A stretch of DNA of 8,576 nucleotides from contig CACYWX010000117.1 of assembly GCA_902778205.1 (NCBI GenBank), forward strand, positions 1 through 8,576. The letters are read 5' to 3'. Below are positions 1 to 6,527 of the stretch, piece after piece. Position numbers and translations under genes: made by a program. Positions within the stretch are counted from its first letter, which is position 1. Every line of letters begins with the position of its first letter. The notes beneath the pieces are model-generated. The model was given only the letters and a program-made list of their open reading frames with translations, searched no databases and had not been told where the DNA came from. The stretch is from an uncultured Ruminococcus sp. (GTDB lineage Bacteria; Bacillota; Clostridia; Oscillospirales; CAG-272).

Positions 1-3000
1 CTCGCCCGCCTGATACTTCTGCTCGGAGGTGGCGTCCTCCACCAACTTCTGCCGCTTGTAGGAGGCCTTGTCCGCGCGGACCTTCAGAATCGTCCAGATC
101 ACGGCCAGCACGATCACCGCGCCGAGGATCACGGAGCCGGTGATGATGAGAGCCGTGTAATCGATCTCATCGTCGGCGCCCAGGGTGATCTCGTCCATGA
201 CCTCCGTATCCAGGGAAGGACGGACGGTGATCTTGGAGCTGTCCAGACCGGAGGTGGTGGTGGTGGATTCCGTCACGTTGGGATCGTACATCTCCTCCAT
301 GTAGGAGGGCGTGACCTCATACATGATCCAGCCCATGGAGGGGTAGTACACCTCGATCCAGGAGTGGGCGTCGTAGTCGCGGACGGAGCTGCGGTAGGTG
401 GACACGGCCTCGGGGTCGTAGGTGCGGTTCCAGCTGTCGCAGATATAGCCCTCGTCGTACCGGACCGCAAAGCCCAGCTCACGCAGAAGCGCGATGGCGG
501 AGGTGGCGAAGTGCACGCAGTAGCCCTGCTTCACCTCGAAGAGGAAGGCCTCGAGATTGGAGGGGGACTCGACATAGTCCTCGGTCACGGGATTGCCCTC
601 CTCGTCCAGAATCGGGTCGCCGTTCTCGTCGAAGGTGGGCCGCTGCTCCACCTCGGGATCCAGGGTGTAGGTGTAGTTCTCGCGGAGATAGTTGAGAACC
701 GCCATGATGGCCTGATGGCGCGGGACGGTCTCTCCGGTGGCGGCGTCGGTGAACCAGGAGCCGGTCACGTTGCCGTACTTCTCCAGATTGGTCATCCGCT
801 TGATCTGGTTCTCGTTCTTCGTCTCCAGATAGGACTTGTCGTGGACGTACTTTTCGCCCATGACGATGCCCGCGTCGGAGAGGATCTGCTGAGCCAGGTC
901 CGCGATGGCCTCCGAACCGAAGGTGTTCCGGTAGGTGCTCTCCGCGTAGTCCCGGTAGTCCAGCTCCTTGTCGAAGGCGTTCATGAAGGTCCGCCGCTCG
1001 CCGGAGGTCATGTTGATGTACCGGGCCACCAGATTGTCCAGCTGCGGCTCCTCGTCGGCGGTGACCGTCTGGTTGGACTTGTACTTGTAGCCTCTCTCCT
1101 GGCATTCCGCCTCGAACTGCTCCGCCAGGAAGGAGAGATCGGTGCCCGTCAGGGAGATGGTACCGAGGGGCGTGTCGTACTCGTATTCCTTGTCCTCCTT
1201 GAAGAGCAGGTTCCCGGCGATCTCCGCCTGGATGGCGTCCACGGTCTCCGCGTAGATCTTCGCCCGGTTGTAGTACCAGATGGAGAGCTCGAAATTGGAG
1301 GCCAGATCCGGATGCTTCATGACCGGGTTGAAGGAGGACACGGAGTAGGTGGAGTCCTCGTCAAAGAACCGGGAGGAATAGATACCGTCGTAGTAGGCGG
1401 AGTACTTCTTCGACACGGGATCCAGGGATCCGAACTCCATGATGCCCAGCCCCGCGTTCAGAATCGACGGGACGAAGAGGATCTTGGAGGTCCCGCTTCT
1501 CCGGCGCACATGGACCTGGAACACGCGGAAGCCGAAGTTGTCCAGATTCCGGTACTGGTCCACCTTGTTCACGTCCAGGGCGTTGGGATAGACGTACTTG
1601 GCGAAGAAATAGGAGATGTTGTCCGGCGTGTAGGCCGATCCGAAGCGCTCGCGGTAGGCGATGACCTCGTCGGCGTCGGCGGAGGACCAGAAGTCGGTCT
1701 CCAGGTCGTAATCGGAGCCGATCCAGCTTCTCATGTACACCGGCGCGGCATAGCTGGCCTCGCAGGTGAAGAGCCGCTGTCCGGTGTACTGGGGCGTGTT
1801 GAAGTCCACGTTCCGGGGATTCAGCTCCGCGACGCCGCCGTACATGGCCAGGGAGTTCAGGTCCACGTCGTCGCCCATCAGGTAGGCGGTTACGTAGGTC
1901 CGCACCAGCTGCATCCGGTTGTTGATGACGTCGATGATGGGGAAATTCTTCTTGGTGGCCGTCAGCGGAACCCAGATGGCCAGAAACGCGATGATCATGG
2001 CCATGACTCCCGCGTATCCGGAGGCGGCGCGGGTCTTGAAGGCGGCGGTCTCACCGGCGTTGCGCTGGATCCGGGCGGCACGGGCGGCCTCTCTCGCGTC
2101 CTTCTTCAGGGCGGAGACAGCGGCGGCCTCCTCGGCGTTGGGCTTCTTGGATTTTCTCAGGGCGGCGGAGCGGGCGCGGATGGCCTTCTTCTGCTCCTTC
2201 TTCGCCAGCCTTTCCGCCTTTTTCGCTTCCTTCGCGGCCTTCTTCGCGTCGGCCTTCGCCTGCTTTTCGGCCAGCTTCAGACGCTTGGCGGTCTTCTTCG
2301 CCTCCTCGGCCTCCTTCTTCGCGCGGGCATAGACGGCCGCTCTGGCCTTCTTCGCCGCGGATGCGGGAGCGCCTGCCGCGATGGTTTCGTTGTAGGCGGC
2401 GGTGGCGGTGTTCTTCAGAGCGTGCCTGGCGTCCTTCTTCGCCTTTTTCGCGGCTTTTTTCGCGGCTTTGGCGGCCTTTTTCGCCTCTTTCTTCGCCTTC
2501 CGGGCGGCAAACACGCCCCCGTAGATGCAGTCGAAGAGGCACAGCGCCACGGCTCCGCAGATGAAGACCAGCACGCAAGCCAGTCCCTTGTTGGAGCGGG
2601 TGATGTTGAACATGAACACCGGGATCATGTACACCGCGCACACAATGGCGACACCCCAGGCCCGGACCCGCTTCGCCATGAAGAGGCCCAGGATCAGCCC
2701 GGACACCACGATCACGGCGGCCACGAAGAACTTCAGCAGCTCCGTGCGGTTATAGGAGAAGGGCTCCTCCGAGATATACTGCATATAGGTGGTGTATCCG
2801 GCGGAGGCCATGTTGGAGAACACCAGATCCCGGGTACAGCGGAAGGACTCCAGGAAGTACCCGATGGGATCCGTGTAGGTGGCGAACATGTACGCCGCGA
2901 TGCCGCCCACTGCCAGAACCGGAGACAGAGCCCGCGAGATCTTGTGCAGGGACACCGCCATGACAAAGAGCGTCACGACGGCACTCCACAGGGCGATGAA

Positions 3001-3312
3001 CCAGGGGGACAGGGTGATGTCCTCGGCCTTGGCCCCGTTCAGGATGACGATCTTGGCCGCGTCGCAGAGGAACAGGTTCAGCCCGAACACGCCCATGAAG
3101 AGGGTCAGCGTCCGGAACACCATGCCCACCGCCGTATACGCCTTCGTCATGGAGGGCGCGGGGGACACGGTGACGGGCTCCAGGGTGGCTTCCGCTCTGG
3201 CCCGGGCCTGTCTCTTCTGCGCCGCGTCTATTTTATCCTGCAGGGTGTCGCTCTTCGGCTTTCCGAAAAGCCCTCCCGGCAGGAAGGATGGTTTTTTCGA
3301 TACTTTATCCAT
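1..3312 (-). CDS. Large membrane-anchored transglutaminase-like protein (TgpA-type architecture), 3' end outside window
   Basis: The reading frame is open from ATG 3312 through base 1, giving 1104 residues with no stop, so the C-terminus is missing. The start is supported by AGAAGGGG at 3325-3318, five bases upstream. Seen: hydrophobic segments near residues 64-83, 103-121, 128-144, 192-212, 217-236, 244-266 and 431-451. Residues 271-428 are a Lys/Ala-rich cytoplasmic stretch. About 600 predicted extracytoplasmic residues follow, then a last membrane segment at about 1053-1076 and a basic cytoplasmic tail. The transglutaminase-like core lies near 865-1003: Cys932 in GYCVHFA, His983 in DAHSWIEVY, and the third position in GWIMYEVTPSY, where Glu999 stands in place of the usual Asp. 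A Thr-rich linker (about 1015-1020) precedes the last membrane segment. Family knowledge: such proteins occur with MoxR and DUF58 genes; their reaction (crosslinking, or peptide hydrolysis of wall or surface substrates) is generally unknown. The fold assignment is firm; the substrate is unknown. Confidence 0.9.
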   Translation of the reverse strand, partial: MDKVSKKPSFLPGGLFGKPKSDTLQDKIDAAQKRQARARAEATLEPVTVSPAPSMTKAYTAVGMVFRTLTLFMGVFGLNLFLCDAAKIVILNGAKAEDITLSPWFIALWSAVVTLFVMAVSLHKISRALSPVLAVGGIAAYMFATYTDPIGYFLESFRCTRDLVFSNMASAGYTTYMQYISEEPFSYNRTELLKFFVAAVIVVSGLILGLFMAKRVRAWGVAIVCAVYMIPVFMFNITRSNKGLACVLVFICGAVALCLFDCIYGGVFAARKAKKEAKKAAKAAKKAAKKAKKDARHALKNTATAAYNETIAAGAPASAAKKARAAVYARAKKEAEEAKKTAKRLKLAEKQAKADAKKAAKEAKKAERLAKKEQKKAIRARSAALRKSKKPNAEEAAAVSALKKDAREAARAARIQRNAGETAAFKTRAASGYAGVMAMIIAFLAIWVPLTATKKNFPIIDVINNRMQLVRTYVTAYLMGDDVDLNSLAMYGGVAELNPRNVDFNTPQYTGQRLFTCEASYAAPVYMRSWIGSDYDLETDFWSSADADEVIAYRERFGSAYTPDNISYFFAKYVYPNALDVNKVDQYRNLDNFGFRVFQVHVRRRSGTSKILFVPSILNAGLGIMEFGSLDPVSKKYSAYYDGIYSSRFFDEDSTYSVSSFNPVMKHPDLASNFELSIWYYNRAKIYAETVDAIQAEIAGNLLFKEDKEYEYDTPLGTISLTGTDLSFLAEQFEAECQERGYKYKSNQTVTADEEPQLDNLVARYINMTSGERRTFMNAFDKELDYRDYAESTYRNTFGSEAIADLAQQILSDAGIVMGEKYVHDKSYLETKNENQIKRMTNLEKYGNVTGSWFTDAATGETVPRHQAIMAVLNYLRENYTYTLDPEVEQRPTFDENGDPILDEEGNPVTEDYVESPSNLEAFLFEVKQGYCVHFATSAIALLRELGFAVRYDEGYICDSWNRTYDPEAVSTYRSSVRDYDAHSWIEVYYPSMGWIMYEVTPSYMEEMYDPNVTESTTTTSGLDSSKITVRPSLDTEVMDEITLGADDEIDYTALIITGSVILGAVIVLAVIWTILKVRADKASYKRQKLVEDATSEQKYQAGE
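2029..2502 (-). repeat. Lys/Ala-rich low-complexity insertion in the transglutaminase protein
   Basis: This encodes residues 271-428 between membrane segments 6 and 7. It is built of imperfect units such as AKK, AKKA, AKKE and AKKAAK, with about 37 lysines by hand count, mainly in 272-404, plus some Glu, Arg and Asp and only one stretch containing Gly/Pro (about 313-317). A long alpha-helix or coiled coil is the likely structure. By membrane topology (six segments before it, basic flanks) it should lie in the cytoplasm. At DNA level it appears as runs of ttcttcgcc / cttttttcgc, a repetitive tract that could change length by slippage. Its role is unknown; a basic amphipathic helix could bind anionic lipid, nucleic acid or a protein partner. 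Confidence 0.85.
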
Positions 3313-3360
3313 GGGAACCCCTTCTGAATATATGAAAGTTCCTCGCCTGAGGCGCCGCCG

Positions 3361-5073
3361 TCAGCGGGTCGCGCGCTGCAGGGTGTAGTGGCCGCTTTCG
3401 TCCTTGACGGCCGTGAGCTCGGTCAGGTCCACGCCCTCCTGGGCCAGACGGATCCGGCTCATTTCCACGTATTCCCGGCGGATCTTCACGTCCTCGTACC
3501 GCTCCTCGGGGTTGAAGAGCAGGACCTCCGCCACGCATCCTGTGCCCGCTCCTCCGAAGAGACCCGGGATCGCCGCGTACTTGTTGAGGGACAGGGGATC
3601 CAGGTTGGAGGTGCAGATGCGGATGGTGACGTTCAGGGACTCGGTGATCAGGGGAAGGAGGCTGGTGACGTTCTGCTTCTCGGAGCAGGGAGGCGTCGTG
3701 GCGAACACCGGATACACGGCGTCGAAGTCCTCGGGACAGGTCAGCTGAACGGCCGCGATGCCGCCCTCCTGCCGCCGGTCCGCCCAGATCATGGTGACGT
3801 CGTTGCCGTTCCGCAGTTCGTTCAGGGCCGCCGCGATGGACATTTCAACCACGCCGTCCGCGCAGAACTCGTCCATGTCGGGAGCGTACTGGGGCTTGAT
3901 GATGCCTCCCACGGCCAGCGCGGCCTGGGTCTCGGCGTCGATGCGCTTCCGCTCGTTCTCCTCGGCTCTTGCTGCCGCCGCTTCGGGATCCAGGACGGGC
4001 TCCGCCGCCTTTTTCCGTCCGAAGAGGGGCCTGCGCTCCTTCTTCTGACGGGCGGGCTCGTTCGCCTTGGACTCCGCCGCCCGGTCGATCATGTCGTCGA
4101 TCATGGCCGCCGTGTCCACGCTTCCCGCGCTCATGCCGGCTCTGGCCCTCTTCGCCGCTTTTTTCGCCGCGGCCTGGGCCTTTTTCGCCGCCTTGTCGGG
4201 CTTGGCGGTCTTGAGCTTCACGTGCTTGTCCTTCGGCTTCCGGGCCGCTTCCCTCTCCGCCTTCTCTCTGGCCGCGCGTGCGCCTTCGTCCTCGAAGACC
4301 TCCGGCGGGATGGCGCGGGAGAAATCGCAGAGCATGTACACGGACTGGGAGGTGTTGGTGTTGAAGTCCTTCACCATCAGGCTCCCGTCCACGGCCTTGG
4401 AGGAGAGCTTCCAGTGGATGCTCTTCAGGCTGTCGCCGGGGACGTACTCGCGGATGTTGCTGATCTCCGCCTTTTCGGTGGAGAACACCAGCTTGGCGGC
4501 GTCGTTGGGGATGTCGGTGGCCGAGGTGGTCATCTTCATATCCATCCCCAGCTTCCGCGGGAACACCATGACGTTCTGGTAGATGTCCACGTCCAGACGG
4601 ATGGAGAACATCCCCAGAAAGTCGGAGATGTAGAGACAGCGGACGCCGATCTCATAGGTCCCGCGGTACCGGAAGGAGGTCTCCCGGTCCACGGTGTAGC
4701 TTCCCATGGGAGGCAGGCTCATGGTGAGGGACTGCTCGGTGCATCGGACGCCGTCCGGCTGGGGCACGCTCACCACCGCCTCGATGAAGGGATAGGCGAA
4801 GGGAGAGGCGTTGATGATGCGCAGCTCGTAGTTCACCGGCTGCAGCTTCTCCACCTTGGAAATGTCGGAGCTGACGTAGATCCGGATCAGGGCCTTGCCC
4901 ACCAGCACGTAGATCACGGACAGGATGGGCAAAAGCACAAGGAACCAGAACAGCACCGCCGACGCCGTGGCCCGGAGCGCCTGGGTAAAGATCAGGGCGA
5001 AAACGAGCAGCAGGGCGTATAGAACCGCCGGACGCCGGAATTTGACGAGCGGCCTTTTTTTCAGATTATCCAT
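3361..5073 (-). CDS. DUF58 (vWA-like) membrane protein with Lys/Ala-rich insertion
   Basis: This is 570 residues from ATG 5073 to the TGA at 3363-3361. Two membrane segments sit at the N-terminus (about 16-33 and 36-60), so the rest is probably cytoplasmic or peripheral. The DUF58 signature is clear at 207-237: IREYVPGDSLKSIHWKLSSK followed by LMVKDF. It is preceded by the family's RGxYxIG segment near 137-143 and DFLGMF at 151-156. After it comes a vWA-like strand ending in CDFSRA (249-254), which keeps D-x-S of a MIDAS motif but has Ala254 where the second Ser is expected. Residues about 262-385 are a charged, Lys/Ala-rich insertion; the domain resumes at about 405-430 with EMSIAAALNELRNGNDV. 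The ribosome-binding site is weak (only GAAAGAAACGGG upstream), suggesting coupling to the moxR-like gene 46 bases before. Family role: DUF58 proteins pair with MoxR ATPases, probably as their client or adaptor; no enzyme activity is established. Neighbour order supports a complex with the transglutaminase. Confidence 0.93.
   Translation of the reverse strand: MDNLKKRPLVKFRRPAVLYALLLVFALIFTQALRATASAVLFWFLVLLPILSVIYVLVGKALIRIYVSSDISKVEKLQPVNYELRIINASPFAYPFIEAVVSVPQPDGVRCTEQSLTMSLPPMGSYTVDRETSFRYRGTYEIGVRCLYISDFLGMFSIRLDVDIYQNVMVFPRKLGMDMKMTTSATDIPNDAAKLVFSTEKAEISNIREYVPGDSLKSIHWKLSSKAVDGSLMVKDFNTNTSQSVYMLCDFSRAIPPEVFEDEGARAAREKAEREAARKPKDKHVKLKTAKPDKAAKKAQAAAKKAAKRARAGMSAGSVDTAAMIDDMIDRAAESKANEPARQKKERRPLFGRKKAAEPVLDPEAAAARAEENERKRIDAETQAALAVGGIIKPQYAPDMDEFCADGVVEMSIAAALNELRNGNDVTMIWADRRQEGGIAAVQLTCPEDFDAVYPVFATTPPCSEKQNVTSLLPLITESLNVTIRICTSNLDPLSLNKYAAIPGLFGGAGTGCVAEVLLFNPEERYEDVKIRREYVEMSRIRLAQEGVDLTELTAVKDESGHYTLQRATR
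3919..4290 (-). repeat. Lys/Ala-rich insertion inside the DUF58 domain
   Basis: This encodes residues 262-385 of the DUF58 protein. The densest part, residues 271-312 (bases 4263-4138), is of KAAKKAQAAAKKAAKRARA type; a mixed charged tail follows with KKERRP, FGRKK and an Ala/Glu/Arg helix at about 362-385. About 19 lysines by hand count. It falls within the vWA-like part, after the strand ending DFSRA and before the helix beginning near 410, so it should be a surface-exposed loop extension. The DNA tract 4151-4192 resembles the tract at 2441-2500 in the transglutaminase gene (both have gcttttttcgc and gcctttttcgcc). Confidence 0.8.
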
Positions 5074-5119
5074 AGTTGGCCCGTTTCTTTCATGAGGTTA
5101 TGGAAGGGTTCCGCGCCGG

Positions 5120-6121
5120 TCATCTCTTGGTCTTGAAGGGAGCCTCCACGGTGCGGAGAACCTCGCCGAGGATATCCGCCTGGGTCTCGCGGTTCAGACG
5201 GGCCTCCTGGCTCAGCACGATGCGGTGCGCGATGCCGGGGGCGAACACGAAGGCAATGTCCTCGGGAAGGACGTAGTCGCGGCCTCTCAGGAAGGCGTAG
5301 GCCTGGGACAGCTTCATGAGCAGCAGGGACGCGCGGGGAGAGGCGCCCAGAGAGAGCTTCGGGCTCTTTCTGGTGGCGTGGACCAGGCGCACGATGTAGC
5401 GGCAGATCTCGGGCTCCAGCGCGATCTGCTGGCAGGCCGCCCGGATGCCTCGGATGGTCTCCACGTCGGTGACGGCGTTGACCTTTTCAAGCGGGTTGAT
5501 GCCGCGGCGGTCGGAGATGATGTTGACCTCCTCGTCCTCGGTGGGATAGCCCATGGAGAGACGGATGGCGAAACGGTCCATCTGCGCTTCCGGCAGGGGA
5601 TAGGTGCCCACGTAGCCCGTCGGGTTCTGGGTTGCGATGACCATGAAGGGATCGGGGACCCGGTAGGTGGTGCCGTCCACGGTGACCTTGGCTTCTTCCA
5701 TGGCCTCCAGCAGAGCCGACTGGGTCTTCGGGGAGGCGCGGTTGATTTCGTCGGCCAGGAGGATGTTGGTCATGACCAGGCCCTCCCGGAACTCAAACAT
5801 TTCCTTCTGGCGGTTGTACACGTTGAAGCCCGTGATGTCGGAGGCCATGACGTCCGGCGTGAACTGGGCGCGGTTGAAGTCCAGACCCGCGGAACGGGCC
5901 AGCGCCGCCGCCAGGGTGGTCTTGCCGGTGCCGGGCACGTCCTCGATCAGGACATGTCCGCCGGACAGCATGGCGGTGACCAGCAGGACGATTTCGTTGT
6001 GCTTGCCGATGACGACCTTCTCCACCTCGGAGATCAGGGCCTGCGCTGCCTTGTAGGAGCTTTCGGGAACAGAGATCTTGTTTTCGTTTGCCATGGTGCG
6101 TGCGCGGCGCGTGGACCGCAT
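5120..6121 (-). CDS. moxR: MoxR-family AAA+ ATPase
   Basis: An ATP-driven chaperone-like AAA+ protein, 333 residues if it starts at ATG 6121, or 324 if at ATG 6094 (MANENKISVPESSY). Numbering here is from 6121. Walker A is EDVPGTGKTT (Lys67); Walker B is ILLADEINRA (Asp124, Glu125); sensor 1 lies in ATQNP (Asn166); the arginine finger is probably Arg183 in MDRF; sensor 2 is Arg263 in GASPRA. The C-terminal AAA lid follows. All key residues are intact and the length is normal for the family. Known of the family: MoxR ATPases help mature or assemble vWA-domain partners and are often encoded beside DUF58 and transglutaminase genes, exactly as here. Start choice: GGAAGG abuts ATG 6121 directly, and the bases between 6121 and 6094 have the GC-rich third positions of coding DNA. 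However, the added MRSTRRART segment is not family-like, and ATG 6094 has no ribosome-binding site at normal distance. The first gene of the minus-strand cluster. Confidence 0.95.
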   Translation of the reverse strand: MRSTRRARTMANENKISVPESSYKAAQALISEVEKVVIGKHNEIVLLVTAMLSGGHVLIEDVPGTGKTTLAAALARSAGLDFNRAQFTPDVMASDITGFNVYNRQKEMFEFREGLVMTNILLADEINRASPKTQSALLEAMEEAKVTVDGTTYRVPDPFMVIATQNPTGYVGTYPLPEAQMDRFAIRLSMGYPTEDEEVNIISDRRGINPLEKVNAVTDVETIRGIRAACQQIALEPEICRYIVRLVHATRKSPKLSLGASPRASLLLMKLSQAYAFLRGRDYVLPEDIAFVFAPGIAHRIVLSQEARLNRETQADILGEVLRTVEAPFKTKR

Positions 6122-6141
6122 CCTTCCGTATAATTTTTATA

Positions 6142-6193
6142 TTTGTGGTTTTGAGTGGCTTTCGGTCTGCCTTTTTGTGATTTTACCACAAAA
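6142..6193. promoter_or_regulatory. Overlapping inverted repeats upstream of moxR-like gene (operator or alternative hairpins)
   Basis: Three related half-sites are seen. TTTGTGGT at 6142-6149 is complementary to ACCACAAA at 6185-6192 (8-base arms, 35-base spacer). TTTTGTG at 6173-6179 is complementary to CACAAAA at 6187-6193 (7-base arms, 7-base spacer). The two pairings share the CCACAAA arm, so in the minus-strand RNA they would be mutually exclusive hairpins; on DNA they could be binding sites for a dimeric regulator. They end about 20 bases before the ATG at 6121. The short arm pair resembles TGTGA-type operators only loosely, so no regulator is named. Confidence 0.4.
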
Positions 6194-6206
6194 CAAACCG
6201 GAATAC

Positions 6207-6216
6207 AATTGCAATT
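6207..6216. promoter_or_regulatory. 10-base palindrome AATTGCAATT
   Basis: A perfect 10-base palindrome nested in a longer imperfect dyad, GGAAT at 6200-6204 and ATTCC at 6214-6218. It lies between the two divergent clusters, a typical place for an operator. In AT-rich DNA a palindrome of this length can occur by chance. Confidence 0.2.
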
Positions 6217-6249
6217 CCGTGAACATTGCGATTTTTTAGCTGAAAATTC

Positions 6250-6265
6250 GGCCGGGGATCCGGCC
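6250..6265. other. GC-rich hairpin in intergenic region
   Basis: GGCCGG (6250-6255) and CCGGCC (6260-6265) form a perfect 6-base stem with a 4-base loop. On the minus strand it is followed by GAATTTTC, giving only four Ts, so it is a poor intrinsic terminator. If transcription of the moxR-like cluster starts upstream of it (for example at the TATAAT at 6320-6315) it would lie in the leader and could attenuate or stabilise the RNA. Confidence 0.35.
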
Positions 6266-6441
6266 AGGGATGCCGTACCCGTCCGTCCGGATAAAAAAAG
6301 AGAGGATTTTCATTATTATACTATGCCGCGGCGGAACGGGAGGGCGGATCGACAAAAATTTACATTTCATCCTCTTATTGTTCGCAATTGGCCGCGTGAA
6401 GGAAGCGTAAAAATGTTATCCGAAATCTTTCATCCCGCTTC

Positions 6442-6470
6442 TTGTATTGACGGGCCGGATGTGGTATACT
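6442..6470 (+). promoter_or_regulatory. Sigma-A type promoter of the glpA cluster
   Basis: The -10 TATACT (6465-6470) matches consensus at five of six positions and is preceded by TGG (6462-6464), forming an extended -10. A weak -35 TTGTAT (6442-6447) sits 17 bases upstream. Transcription would begin near 6477, giving a leader of about 50 bases before the glpA ATG. An extended -10 explains how a weak -35 can work. Confidence 0.7.
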
Positions 6471-6511
6471 GAAGAGGAATCACCGCGGATCCCCACGGGG
6501 TTTGCGGAAAC

Positions 6512-6518
6512 AGGACGG
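6512..6518 (+). promoter_or_regulatory. Ribosome-binding site deciding the glpA start
   Basis: AGGACGG, nine bases before the ATG at 6528. It favours that start over the in-frame ATG at 6447, which overlaps the -35 region and would add 27 residues ahead of the FAD-binding motif. Confidence 0.6.
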
Positions 6519-6527
6519 TACATCACC

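Larger units (their letters stand above)
6122..6527. other. AT-rich divergent intergenic region
   Basis: About 406 bases separate the moxR-like start from glpA. I see no protein gene here. It holds inverted repeats (6142-6193), a 10-base palindrome (6207-6216), a GC-rich hairpin (6250-6265), an A-run (6293-6299) and the glpA promoter and ribosome-binding site. On the minus strand a TATAAT hexamer lies at 6320-6315, but no matching -35 is found 16-18 bases upstream. If it is used, the moxR-like mRNA would carry a leader of nearly 200 bases containing the hairpins listed below. Its low GC content contrasts sharply with the genes. Confidence 0.7.

Noticed and set aside
2029..2502. Histone H1-like or separate DNA-binding gene in the Lys/Ala-rich stretch
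   Set aside because: The stretch is in frame and flanked by membrane segments of one continuous protein; the composition is histone-like but it is not an independent gene.
364..3327. Open frame of 987 codons on the plus strand
   Set aside because: Antisense to the transglutaminase gene. Its product is a Gly/Val/Leu/His-rich string with no domain, explained by GC-biased third positions of the real gene; the minus frame shows membrane segments and catalytic motifs.
3330..3360. Terminator between the DUF58 and transglutaminase genes
   Set aside because: Only a tiny CGCCTGAGGCG dyad (3344-3354) is present, with no usable loop and no T-run on the minus strand, so read-through is expected.
3388..5022. 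Open frame of 544 codons on the plus strand
   Set aside because: Antisense to the DUF58 gene, with the same compositional artefact and no ribosome-binding site or motif.
5225..6133. Open frame of 302 codons on the plus strand
   Set aside because: Antisense to the MoxR gene, whose Walker A, Walker B and sensor motifs are intact on the other strand.
6173..6193. A Rex- or CRP-type operator
   Set aside because: The arms resemble TTGTG/CACAA, but the spacer length differs from both consensus sites, so naming the regulator is unsupported.
6447..6452. TTGACG as -35 of the glpA promoter
   Set aside because: Only 12 bases from the -10; TTGTAT at 6442-6447 gives the normal 17-base spacing.
6155..6472. 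105-codon plus-strand frame in the intergenic region
   Set aside because: It has a GTG start with no ribosome-binding site, intergenic AT-rich composition and runs through the glpA promoter.
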